Source of the DNA: Myxococcales bacterium
GTDB taxonomy: Bacteria; Myxococcota_A; Polyangia; GCA-2747355
Length of the DNA stretch: 44,642 nt
Reading direction: 5' to 3'
NCBI GenBank assembly: GCA_020431405.1
Contig: JAGQIK010000228.1
Location: 1-44,642 of the forward strand
Shown in pieces: positions 7,218 to 15,573 of this stretch. Within the stretch, counting starts at the first letter, position 1. Each line of letters starts with the position of its first letter. A program made the position numbers and the translations under genes. The notes under the pieces were generated by a model. That model worked only from the letters and a program-made list of their open reading frames with translations. It was not told the origin of the DNA and searched no databases.

Positions 7218-9010
7218 GGCCGCCGGCAACCGCACTGATCACGCTGCTGGTCTCTTCGGTGCTGGCCACCGCGTGCGCCAAGGACGAGACGTGCAGCGCG
7301 CCGGGCGTGCTGGTCAGCATTGGCGTCGACGCCAACGTCAAGATCGAAGACATCGTCAAGATCGGCATCGAGGCGTCGCTCGACACGTCGCGCCGCACGG
7401 GTGAGCTCTCGGCCGGCGCCGTGGGGCTCGGCAGCGGCGACGCCGACCGGTTCGCGCTCACGTTCACGAACAAAGAGATCACGAGCACGCACACCCTGGA
7501 GCTAACGCTCAGCGCCTTCGACCGCGATGGCGCGCTCGTCGCCATCGGTCGCGCCGATCCAGCGATCACGGTGCGTGCGGGTGAGGCCTGCGCCTCCGCG
7601 GTCGTCACCCTGCTGCCACCCACCGGCGGCAACGCGGCCGTGGTCGACCTCTCCAAGCCCGGCGCGAAGCCCGATGTCGAGCTGACGGCGACGGCCGGCA
7701 CGGGCCCGATCGTCGTGTGTGACTTCAATGGCGACGGCGTTGACGATATCGCCTTCGCCGCGCCACAAGCCGATGGGGAGCTCGGCAGGCAGAACGCAGG
7801 CGAGGTCTACCTGCTCTTCGGACCCGAGCTCGGCGGTGCGCAGGGAGTGACGGAGGTGACCAAGGCCCAGGTGGCGATGAAGGTCGTGGGTGGCGCACCG
7901 GGCGACGGCATTGGCGCGTCGCTCGCTTGTGCTGACCTCGATGGCATGCGCGGAGACGATCTGATCATCGGCGCACCCGAGGCTGGCAACGCCGGCAGGG
8001 TCTACGTCTTCTTCGGCAGGACGAAGCCGACGTCGTCGGTGATCGACCTCTCTACCGCGAGCGCCGACGCCGAGATCGGCAGCGCTAACGCCGGCGATCG
8101 CTTCGGCGCCGCCCTCGCCGTCGCGCGCGGCTTCGCCAGCGGCAAGCTCGGCTCGCTGATCGTCGGTGCTCCGGGCGCCGGCTCGGGCGGCGCGGCCTAC
8201 ATCATCGGTGGCCGTGACGAGGCGGCCTGGGGAGCGGGCGTCGATCTTGCCACGGACGGCGCGCTGCTGACCGTCGTCGGTGCGGCAGGCGAGGGGCTCG
8301 GTGCGGCGCTCGCCAGCGGAAACCTGCTCGGAGACACCGACGATCGCCAGGACGTGGCCATCGGCGCCCCGCAGGGCGGCAAGAGCGGCTGCTCTGACTG
8401 CGGTGTCGTTCGCGTCGTGGCCGCGAAGGTCATCGCGGCAAGCGCGACCATCGACGTCGCCCAAGGCGAGCACGCGTTGACGGTCTGGGGCGCCAGCGGC
8501 GCCTCCAAGCTGGGTCAAAGCCTCGCCATCGGCGATCACGACGGCGATGGTCTCGGCGACCTGTTGATCGGGGCGCCCAACGACGAGGGCAAGGGCAAGG
8601 TCTACGTCGTCGTCGGCGACGCCAGCCTGCTCGCCGCCAGCGGCCAGCCCGCTAACGCGATCGAGATCAAGGACGGGCACAAGGCCGTGTATCTCGGCAC
8701 TACGGGCAGTCAGCTGGGCAGCGCGGTCGCCGCGAGCGGCGGCGCCGGGTCGAGGGCCGATCTGATCGTCGGGGCGCCTGGGATTGATTCCAGCAAGGGC
8801 GCCGTCTATCAGTTCGTTGGCCACGCCCTCGCGCCCAAGGAGACGATTCAACTGGAGGACGCGCGCCTCAAGACGGTGCTCGGTGCCAAGCAAAACGACC
8901 GCTTGGGAGCATCCGTCGCCTCCGGCTTGTTTGGCTCCGACAGCGCGGTGGACCTGATTATCGCAGCGCCTGGGGCCAAGACGGTCTACGGCATCTTCAG
9001 CACCAAGTAG
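7214..9010 (+). CDS. FG-GAP repeat beta-propeller lipoprotein
   Basis: The start is the ATG at 7214 inside the ATGA overlap with the upstream gene; it gives a lipoprotein signal with lipobox LATAC (Cys21). The 598-aa product has an N-terminal domain of about 160 residues and then integrin-alpha-like FG-GAP repeats with calcium-loop motifs such as DFNGDGVDD, DLDGMRGDD and DHDGDGLGD, each followed by an IxGAP turn. About seven blades are visible. Such propellers usually bind proteins or glycans at the cell surface. It is tightly coupled to both Cys-rich lipoproteins, so it may form an outer-membrane complex with them (inference). Confidence 0.85.
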   Translation: MRPPATALITLLVSSVLATACAKDETCSAPGVLVSIGVDANVKIEDIVKIGIEASLDTSRRTGELSAGAVGLGSGDADRFALTFTNKEITSTHTLELTLSAFDRDGALVAIGRADPAITVRAGEACASAVVTLLPPTGGNAAVVDLSKPGAKPDVELTATAGTGPIVVCDFNGDGVDDIAFAAPQADGELGRQNAGEVYLLFGPELGGAQGVTEVTKAQVAMKVVGGAPGDGIGASLACADLDGMRGDDLIIGAPEAGNAGRVYVFFGRTKPTSSVIDLSTASADAEIGSANAGDRFGAALAVARGFASGKLGSLIVGAPGAGSGGAAYIIGGRDEAAWGAGVDLATDGALLTVVGAAGEGLGAALASGNLLGDTDDRQDVAIGAPQGGKSGCSDCGVVRVVAAKVIAASATIDVAQGEHALTVWGASGASKLGQSLAIGDHDGDGLGDLLIGAPNDEGKGKVYVVVGDASLLAASGQPANAIEIKDGHKAVYLGTTGSQLGSAVAASGGAGSRADLIVGAPGIDSSKGAVYQFVGHALAPKETIQLEDARLKTVLGAKQNDRLGASVASGLFGSDSAVDLIIAAPGAKTVYGIFSTK

Positions 9011-9016
9011 CGAAGG

Positions 9017-9529
9017 ATGACGACAGTGCGTACAGCACTCGCTCTGGCAATGATCCTCGCCGTCCCGGCCTGCGCCTCGAGTACGGCCGGAAACAAGCCA
9101 TCTTCGGGCACCGTCGGCTCGCCGATGTCCAACTACTGCGCCAGCAAAGAGCCCTGCCCCGGCATCTCGCGCAAGAAGTTCGAGGTCTGCGGCTCCTGCG
9201 ACCCCTCGACGCGCTACTTCCGCCAAGCGATGTGCTCGCTAGACGAGAAGATCCGCAAGGCCGTGGACTCCTGCGTGCAGGGCAGGGCGTCGATCTCGAT
9301 CACGGGCAAGATAATTTTCGGCGGCAACGTCGCCGGCTGCGTCAGGCAGCGCCTCGAAAACGAGCCGCAGATGCTCGAAGCGTTCACCTCGATCGCCAAG
9401 AAACACGAGGCGACCGAAGGCGAGCAGATGGCGTGGCGCAAGCAGTGCGACCACCTGTGGGCGCAGCACACGGCGAAGAACGGCGGCGGCGGCGCGCCGC
9501 CACCTGCCAAGAAGGCGACCACTCCGTAG
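9017..9529 (+). CDS. Cys-rich lipoprotein, paralogue 2
   Basis: A 170-aa lipoprotein with lipobox VPAC (Cys19). After a short Ser/Gly spacer comes the same eight-cysteine domain as in the proteins at 6555 and 26984, with CPGISRKKFEVCGSCDP and TRYFRQAMCSLDEKIR clearly visible. It is closer to the 26984 copy than to its neighbour at 6555: both share the lead VGSPMS-YCAS and VCGSCDP. It consists of the bare domain plus a short Gly/Pro/Lys tail. It starts 6 bp after the propeller gene and its stop codon directly abuts the ATG of the sigma-54 activator, so it is in the same transcription unit. Confidence 0.8.
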   Translation: MTTVRTALALAMILAVPACASSTAGNKPSSGTVGSPMSNYCASKEPCPGISRKKFEVCGSCDPSTRYFRQAMCSLDEKIRKAVDSCVQGRASISITGKIIFGGNVAGCVRQRLENEPQMLEAFTSIAKKHEATEGEQMAWRKQCDHLWAQHTAKNGGGGAPPPAKKATTP

Positions 9530-11440
9530 ATGAGCGACAACGACGGCCCGCATCACGACGCGACGATGCCGCTCTCGGCGGCAGATCTGCAGCTTCTCGC
9601 CAAGCAGCGCACGCGCCGACCGGCGTTGATGCTGCTGATATACGAGCACGGCGTGACGCGCACCGAGGTGCTCGCCGAACGCGGCGGCCTCGTCGTTGGC
9701 CGCGACGAGCCCGCTGACATCGTCATCGCCGACGCCACGCTGTCACGACGACACGCGCGCCTGACGCGCGAGGGCGATCGCATCCTTGTCGAGGACCTGG
9801 CATCGACCAACGGTACGCGCGTCAACGGCACGCGCGTCGAGCGCGCGCACGCGGGCGCGGACGACGAGCTCCAGTTCGGCGGCGTCAGCGCCTCGGTGCT
9901 CGCCCCCACCGCGCAGCAGGGCCTCGAAGAGGGGCTGCTCGGGCATGACTCGTTCAGCGAGCTCGTGCGCTACGAGACGGCGCGCTGTCGCGAGCTTCGC
10001 GGTCGGGCTGCGCTGTTGATGCTCGCGCCCACGCGGCGCGAGACGTCCGCGCGGCCGGCCGCGGCGTGGTGGCGTGCCATGCGAGTTGAGCTGCGCGCCG
10101 TCGATCGGCTCGCGCTCTACGGTCAGAATGTGGTCGAGCTGATCTTGCCGCAGGCTGACGAGGCCGAGGCCATAGCGACAGCGCGCCGCCTGATCGATGC
10201 CTGCGCCGCGCGCGTCGAGCTGGCTTGCGGCGCGGCGCTGCTGCCCAACTCGGCGACCTCAGCAGAGTCGCTGGTGCAGGCTTGTCGCTCGGCGCTCGGC
10301 GCCGCCCGCCGGCGACATCGGGGCGAAGACATCATCGTCGCGGAGGATCGCGGCCAGCCGCAGCGCGACGCAGCGCCCGACCAGTCGCCCGCCGACGAGC
10401 CGGTCGTAGCCAGCGCGACCATGCGCGAGCTGTACGAGATCGTCGAGCGCGTGGCGCCTGCTGCGATCCCGGTGCTGATCCAGGGCGAGACCGGCGCCGG
10501 CAAAGAGCTCGTCGCCGCTGCGATCCACCGCCGGTCGAACCGCCACGGGGGCCCGCTGTGCTCGCTCAACTGCGGCGCGATCCCGCGCGACCTCGTCGAG
10601 AGCGCGCTCTTCGGCCACGAGAAGGGGGCCTTCACGGGCGCGGCCCAGCGGCGCGAAGGCGTCTTCGAGGCGGCCGATGGCGGCACGGTGTTTCTCGACG
10701 AGATAGGCGAGCTGTCGTCCGAGGCGCAGGTGGCGTTGCTGCGCGTGCTCGAGACGAAGCGCCTCACGCGCGTTGGCGGTCGCGACGAGATCGCCGTCGA
10801 CGTGCGCATCGTCGCCGCCACACATCGCGACCTCGAGCAGATGGTGTCGGACGGCGAGTTTCGTCTCGACCTGTTCTATCGCCTCAACACGATGATGCTG
10901 CGCGTGCCGCCGCTGCGCGAGCGTCGCGAAGAGATCGCGCCGCTCGCTCGACGCTTCATGGCGTTGGCCAACGAGGAGAACGGTCGCAGCGTCGGCGAGA
11001 TCGCGCCGCTGGCGCTGCGCGCGCTCGAGCGCCACGTCTGGCCCGGCAACGTACGCGAGCTTCGCAACGCCATCGACCGCGCCGTCGTCATCGCGGGCGG
11101 CGACACGATCACGCTCGAAGATCTGCCCGAGCGCGTGCGCGCGCTGGGACGCACGGGTGCTGACCCGAGCCGGCAACGTGCCGCGCCGCCGAGCGAGGAC
11201 AGACCCCAGGACCCACCTCAGCAGGCGGGTCTCGAAGCGCTGCTCGCCGACGCGCTGCGCGGCGACGAGGCCGATGTCGACTTCAAGACGCGTATGCAGC
11301 GGCTCGAGGCTCAGCTGATCGTCAGCGCCCTCGAAGCGTGCGACTACAATCAGACCGAGACGTCTCGCCGTCTGCGCATTCCGCTGCGCACGCTGGTCAA
11401 CAAGGTCCGCCAGTACGACCTTTCTCGCCCCGACGAATAG
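9530..11440 (+). CDS. FHA / degenerate GGDEF-like / sigma-54-dependent transcriptional activator
   Basis: A 636-aa regulator in three parts. An FHA domain (about residues 40-125; GRDEPADIVI, SRRH, STNGTRVNG) would bind phosphothreonine. A middle region (about 140-275) follows the GGDEF fold pattern but has LYGQNVVELILP where RYGGDEFxxLLP is expected, so it should be catalytically dead. The AAA+ domain has Walker A GETGAGKE (from residue 319), the sigma-54-contacting GAFTGA (366-371) and Walker B GGTVFLDEIGE, and is intact. A C-terminal Fis-type helix-turn-helix follows (about 600-636). It is the last gene of the peptidase/lipoprotein run, starting right after the preceding stop. It probably controls this cluster, the propeller genes downstream, or both, in response to a Ser/Thr kinase (inference). 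Confidence 0.92.
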   Translation: MSDNDGPHHDATMPLSAADLQLLAKQRTRRPALMLLIYEHGVTRTEVLAERGGLVVGRDEPADIVIADATLSRRHARLTREGDRILVEDLASTNGTRVNGTRVERAHAGADDELQFGGVSASVLAPTAQQGLEEGLLGHDSFSELVRYETARCRELRGRAALLMLAPTRRETSARPAAAWWRAMRVELRAVDRLALYGQNVVELILPQADEAEAIATARRLIDACAARVELACGAALLPNSATSAESLVQACRSALGAARRRHRGEDIIVAEDRGQPQRDAAPDQSPADEPVVASATMRELYEIVERVAPAAIPVLIQGETGAGKELVAAAIHRRSNRHGGPLCSLNCGAIPRDLVESALFGHEKGAFTGAAQRREGVFEAADGGTVFLDEIGELSSEAQVALLRVLETKRLTRVGGRDEIAVDVRIVAATHRDLEQMVSDGEFRLDLFYRLNTMMLRVPPLRERREEIAPLARRFMALANEENGRSVGEIAPLALRALERHVWPGNVRELRNAIDRAVVIAGGDTITLEDLPERVRALGRTGADPSRQRAAPPSEDRPQDPPQQAGLEALLADALRGDEADVDFKTRMQRLEAQLIVSALEACDYNQTETSRRLRIPLRTLVNKVRQYDLSRPDE

Positions 11441-11739
11441 CGCGCTGCGAGCGAGCGCGAGGCACTGCGGCTGATAGGTGTCAGCGGCGGTCGCACACAT
11501 GACGCCTGTCGTGCACAGCGCCTCGGGGTGCCCGCAAACTGTCCGCCGTCACGCAAGGTTGGAGGTAAGAGATGACTAGGCCACGCTTTCGCATCGATCG
11601 CAAAGAGCGTGACGCTCGCGGTGCCCGGTGTGATGCTACCCGGCCGGGTCTGTGGTTGCCGCCAGAGGCAAGGCGGTGATCAACCGCAAACCGAGCAAGC
11701 ACCAGATCCTGCACTAGCACTACTAGAGAGAGGCAGCTC
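11441..11739. other. 299-bp gap between the activator gene and the giant propeller genes
   Basis: The gap holds one possible short coding sequence (11572-11679) with a strong ribosome-binding site. I looked for a sigma-54 promoter (GG, ten bases, GC) and found no acceptable match on the plus strand. A short palindrome, CTAGCACTACTAG, lies just before the GTG start of the next gene and overlaps the approach to its ribosome-binding site. A sigma-70-type promoter cannot be called reliably at this GC content. Confidence 0.4.
11572..11679 (+). CDS. Possible 35-aa leader peptide
   Basis: A short frame with ATG at 11572 and TGA at 11677-11679. Upstream is GGAGGT at 11561-11566, five bases from the ATG, one of the best Shine-Dalgarno sequences in the window. 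The product is highly basic, rich in Arg and Asp with one Cys, and has no hydrophobic segment. It ends 60 bp before the GTG of the first giant propeller gene. It could be a regulatory leader, or a chance frame behind a real but otherwise used purine-rich site. No homology is recognised. Confidence 0.35.
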   Translation: MTRPRFRIDRKERDARGARCDATRPGLWLPPEARR

Positions 11740-14700
11740 GTGGGTCCTGTACGGAGGGCGTCGCGCCTAGGGTGGCTCTGGCTGCTGGTCGCAGCGACTG
11801 GCTGTCTGCAGTCGCAGCAGGCTGACCGCGGCGGCGGTGGAGCAGCCCGTGCGCCGGCGGCTGTCATGCCGCTGGCGCGAATCGAGCGCGTGGCCGACGG
11901 GTCGAAAGTCGCGGCCACGCGGCTGGTCGCGACGCGGGGGGCGAAGAGCGCCTACACGGTGCGCGCGCTCCTTGCTGGCGGCTTTGCAGCGCTTAACGCG
12001 CGGCAGGGGCTGCGAGCGCGCTTCGGCGCCGCGGGCATGGCGCGTGTCAGCGCGCTCTCTACCGCTAAGCAGGCGCGCTTTTCACTATCGCTGCGCGCCG
12101 CGCGCTGGGGATACGGTGACGCGCTGCGAGCGCTTGCTGCTGTGACCAGCGTGCGCGCGCGTGGCGCGCGTGTCGTCATCGGGCGCCCCGAGGGCGTCAC
12201 CGAGTGGTACGACAACAGCCCGCGCGGCCTCGAGCACGGCTTCACGCTGGCACGGCCGCCGTCCACACGCCGCGGTGCCGAGGCGCTAGTGATCGAGCTG
12301 GCAGTCGCTGGCGCGCGCGCGAGCCTGGTCGGCGGCGAGGTGCGTCTGCGCGACGCCGCCGGCCGCGCGCTGGCGCGCTACCGCGCGCTGCAGGTGTTCG
12401 ACGCCGCCAACAAGCGCCTGCCCGCGCGCCTCGCCGTGACATCGGGCGCGATCCGTCTCGTCATCGACGATCGCGCCGCGCGCTATCCGCTGCACGTCGA
12501 CCCGGTGATCGTCACCGAGTCGTTCATCGCCAAGGGCCATGGTCAGGTGCGTTTTGGCCAGGTGGTCGCGATCAGCGGCGACACGGCGGTGGTGGGATCG
12601 CCTGGCGACGACCAGGTGGCCGCCGACGGTGGCGCGGTCACCGTCTTCGTGCGCGGCAGCAACGGGTGGGTCGAGCAGGCCAAGATCGTCGCAGCAGACG
12701 GCGCCGCGGGTGACCGATTCGGGACGGCGGTTGCGATCGAAGGCGACACGCTGCTCGTCGGCGCGCCCTTTGATGACGACAAGGGCGCGGACTCGGGCTC
12801 GGTCTATGTCTACACGCGCAGCGGCGGGCAGTGGTCGCAACAACAGAAGCTCGCGGCGTCGAACGCCATGGCCAACGATCGCTTTGGCGAGCGGCTGGCG
12901 ATCGACGGCGACAGCGCTCTGATCCGCGCCTGGTCGGAGCGTACGCCGGGATTGCTCGAGGGTTTCGTCTACGTCTTCGTGCGCGGCGGCGGCGGCGGCT
13001 GGGGCGAGCAGGCACTGCTCCCACCGAGCGGCTCCCGCACCGACTACGGCAGCGCGATCGCCATCGCGGGCGACCGGGCCGTGGTCTGTGGCGACGGCGC
13101 ATCGACGTACGTTTTTCTGCGCTCGGGAAGCAGCTGGAGCGAGGAGCAGGTGATCACGGACTCCGCTGTGGCCGTCGCCATCGACGGCGACACGATCGTG
13201 ATTGGACCTAGCGTCTACGTACGCGGCTCGACGTGGGCCTTCGATGCCATGCTGATGGGGACTGGCAGCAACGAGTCTTTCGCGCGCGCTGTATCGCTCA
13301 GCGGGTCGCGCGTGCTGATGGGCGCGCCGTCCGGCGACATGCTGGGCGGGGGCGCTGCCTACGTCTTCGTTCGCGATACCAGCGGCTGGACCCTCGAGAG
13401 CAAGCTCACCGCCACCGAGTGGAGCTTCGGCAAGGCGGTGGCGCTCGACGGCGACCGTGCCGTCGTCGGCGCTCCGGAGGACGCCACTCGCGGCGCGGCC
13501 TTCGGATCGGCGACGCTCTTTGCGCGAAGCGGCGCCAGCTGGTCGCAGGAGGCGCAGGTCTTTCCGTCCGCCGAGCGCTTGGGTGACTTCGGCGCCGCGC
13601 TGGCGCTGAGCAACGACACGCTGGCGGTAGGCGCGCCGCGCACCGAGGTTGGCGCTGGCCAGCGCGGCGTGGTCGGCATCTATGTTCGTCAGTCGCCGGG
13701 CAGCTGGAGCGAGCAGCAGGTGCTCTCCGCGCCTGACGGCGCTGACGACGATCGTTTCGGCGCCGCCGTGGCCGTCGATCAGGACACGGTGGCGATCGGT
13801 GCACCGGGTGACGACGACAAGGGCGCCGACTCGGGCTCGGTTTACGTCTCGGTGCGCACGGGCAGCAGCTGGAGCCAGCCGGTGAAGCTCACCGCGAGCG
13901 ACGGTGCGGCGGGCGATGGCTTCGGCCGCGCTGTCACCGTCAGCGGCAACACGCTCGCCGTCGGGGCGCCGGGTCGCGACGATGACGGCCAAGATTCGGG
14001 CGCGGTCTACGTTTTCGTGCGCGCTTCAGGAGCGTGGAGCCAGCAGCAGAAGATCACCGCCGGCAGCGATGGCGCGGCCGGCGACGGCTTCGGCGTCGCG
14101 CTGGCTCTGGGCGGCAATACGCTGGTTGTCGGTGCGCCCGACGACGACGACGCGGCCAATGGCACGGATGCCGGCTCGCTCTACATCTACCAGCGCAGCG
14201 CTGCCGGGGCGCAGTTCGCCAAGCAGCAGAAGATCGTCGCCGCGGCGGGCGCGAGCAACGCGCGGCTGGGCGAGAGCGTGGCGCTGAGCGGCGACACCAT
14301 CGCAGCGGGGGCTGAAGAGCCAACGCAGGCCGCCAGTCAGAGCGGGGCGGTCTACATCTTCGTGCGTCCACCGGGCGGCAGCAGCTGGGCGCAACAGGTA
14401 CGGACGCCCGCCGTCGGCGGCAGCGGCTACATGGGCCGCGCCGTGGCGCTGAGCGGCGACACGCTCGTCGCGCCGGGCACACTCGGCTTCAGGCTGGTGC
14501 CGCAGGTCCTCGTACGCAACGCGGCGCAGGTATGGCGCCCCGCCGCGCGGCCGGAGATCACCAAGGGGCCATACGTCGCGCAGCGCTTCGACTTCGGCGA
14601 CAGCGGCCAGCACTTCCGCGCCCTCGCGGGCACGCGGAATGTGGTGGTCGTCTCCGCCTCCGAGGGCAGCACCATCCCCGACGCGGTCACCATCTTCGAG

Positions 14701-15570
14701 CTCGACTTCCTCGACGACGGCGCCACCTGCGACGTCGCCAATCCCGACGCGTGCTACAGCGGCGTCTGCTTTCAGAGCGCGTGCTGCCACGACGCGTGCG
14801 CCGACCTGTGTCACCGCTGCGACGCGGCGCCGTTTTCGTGCACGCCGGTTTCGCAGCACGTCGACGACACGGCGGGCAGCGATCAGTGCACGGGCGACAA
14901 GACGTGCAACGGCAAAGGCGACTGCTTGCTCAAGAACGGCAAGACGTGCGCGCAGCCGAGCGACTGCGCCAGCGGCTTCTGCGTCGACGGCGTGTGCTGC
15001 GAGTCGGAGTGCAAGGGCAACTGCGAGTCGTGCGCGCTGGGCGGCCAGGGCAAGTGCGAGCCGCACCCCAAGGGCAGCGATCCGGACAAAGACTGCCTCG
15101 GCACGGACGCCGACTGCGGCGGCACCTGCGACGGGGCGGGCGCCTGCGATTTCCCGGGCATCGGCACGCGCTGCGGCGCCAAGCCCTGTCAGGCTTGCGA
15201 CGGCACGGGGCGCTGCAACACCAAGCCGCCCGACGACGACGCCTGCGGCGTGATCGACTGCGACCAGCTCGACACGACGTGCCGCGACTACCAAGACCTC
15301 GACGCCGAGCGCTGCGCGGCCTTCGGCCAGTGCAAGGTCGCCAACGACCCGGCGACGTGTACGAAGGCGACGGACCTCCCGTGTGGCGACGGCGGCGCGA
15401 GCGGCGATGGCGGCGCGAGCGGCGACGGCGCGAGCGTTGGCGACGGCGGCGGCTGCAGCGCGCTCGGCAGCGTGCGGAGCGGAATCAATGGACTGCTGTT
15501 GCTGGCGCTGCTGCTGTTGCAGTTGCTGGGCGTGCGGCGGCGGCACAGGACGACGCGAGAAGGGAGCTGA
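11740..15570 (+). CDS. Giant FG-GAP propeller surface protein with lipobox and MYXO-CTERM tail, copy 1
   Basis: A GTG start with AGAGAGG six bases upstream. The 1276-aa product begins with a lipoprotein-like signal (AATGC, Cys22). Residues 50-250 form an N-terminal domain shared with the next gene, including EWYDNSPRGLEHGFT. A long FG-GAP array (about 255-960) follows, with repeats of the GDTLxVGAPxDDDKG and SGSVYVYTR type. Then comes a Cys-rich region (about 1005-1225) with many CxxxxxC units such as GFCVDGVCC, a Gly/Asp/Ser linker, and a C-terminal GGC, a hydrophobic helix and RRRHR. That last tripartite tail is the MYXO-CTERM surface-sorting signal of Myxococcota. Three bases separate it from its paralogue. 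It is probably a surface adhesin or ligand-binding protein. Confidence 0.9.
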   Translation: MGPVRRASRLGWLWLLVAATGCLQSQQADRGGGGAARAPAAVMPLARIERVADGSKVAATRLVATRGAKSAYTVRALLAGGFAALNARQGLRARFGAAGMARVSALSTAKQARFSLSLRAARWGYGDALRALAAVTSVRARGARVVIGRPEGVTEWYDNSPRGLEHGFTLARPPSTRRGAEALVIELAVAGARASLVGGEVRLRDAAGRALARYRALQVFDAANKRLPARLAVTSGAIRLVIDDRAARYPLHVDPVIVTESFIAKGHGQVRFGQVVAISGDTAVVGSPGDDQVAADGGAVTVFVRGSNGWVEQAKIVAADGAAGDRFGTAVAIEGDTLLVGAPFDDDKGADSGSVYVYTRSGGQWSQQQKLAASNAMANDRFGERLAIDGDSALIRAWSERTPGLLEGFVYVFVRGGGGGWGEQALLPPSGSRTDYGSAIAIAGDRAVVCGDGASTYVFLRSGSSWSEEQVITDSAVAVAIDGDTIVIGPSVYVRGSTWAFDAMLMGTGSNESFARAVSLSGSRVLMGAPSGDMLGGGAAYVFVRDTSGWTLESKLTATEWSFGKAVALDGDRAVVGAPEDATRGAAFGSATLFARSGASWSQEAQVFPSAERLGDFGAALALSNDTLAVGAPRTEVGAGQRGVVGIYVRQSPGSWSEQQVLSAPDGADDDRFGAAVAVDQDTVAIGAPGDDDKGADSGSVYVSVRTGSSWSQPVKLTASDGAAGDGFGRAVTVSGNTLAVGAPGRDDDGQDSGAVYVFVRASGAWSQQQKITAGSDGAAGDGFGVALALGGNTLVVGAPDDDDAANGTDAGSLYIYQRSAAGAQFAKQQKIVAAAGASNARLGESVALSGDTIAAGAEEPTQAASQSGAVYIFVRPPGGSSWAQQVRTPAVGGSGYMGRAVALSGDTLVAPGTLGFRLVPQVLVRNAAQVWRPAARPEITKGPYVAQRFDFGDSGQHFRALAGTRNVVVVSASEGSTIPDAVTIFELDFLDDGATCDVANPDACYSGVCFQSACCHDACADLCHRCDAAPFSCTPVSQHVDDTAGSDQCTGDKTCNGKGDCLLKNGKTCAQPSDCASGFCVDGVCCESECKGNCESCALGGQGKCEPHPKGSDPDKDCLGTDADCGGTCDGAGACDFPGIGTRCGAKPCQACDGTGRCNTKPPDDDACGVIDCDQLDTTCRDYQDLDAERCAAFGQCKVANDPATCTKATDLPCGDGGASGDGGASGDGASVGDGGGCSALGSVRSGINGLLLLALLLLQLLGVRRRHRTTREGS
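14761..15435 (+). repeat. Near-identical Cys-rich coding block, copy 1 (pairs with 18640-19314)
   Basis: This segment encodes the Cys-rich domain of the first giant propeller protein. It aligns to 18640-19314 at a constant offset of 3879 bp. In the 480 bp I compared base by base (14881-15360) there are 12 mismatches, and only two change an amino acid. The propeller parts of the two genes are far more divergent, which suggests recent gene conversion or strong selection on this block. Confidence 0.85.
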
Positions 15571-15573
15571 TTC

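Noticed and set aside
11441-11739. Sigma-54 promoter upstream of the giant genes
   Set aside because: I looked for GG, ten bases, GC with surrounding TGGCA/TTGC similarity; the nearest candidates have the wrong spacing or lack the GC pair.
12286-13992. 568-codon antisense frame in the first giant propeller gene
   Set aside because: It follows the repeated codon structure of the sense FG-GAP units and has no start context or recognisable domain.
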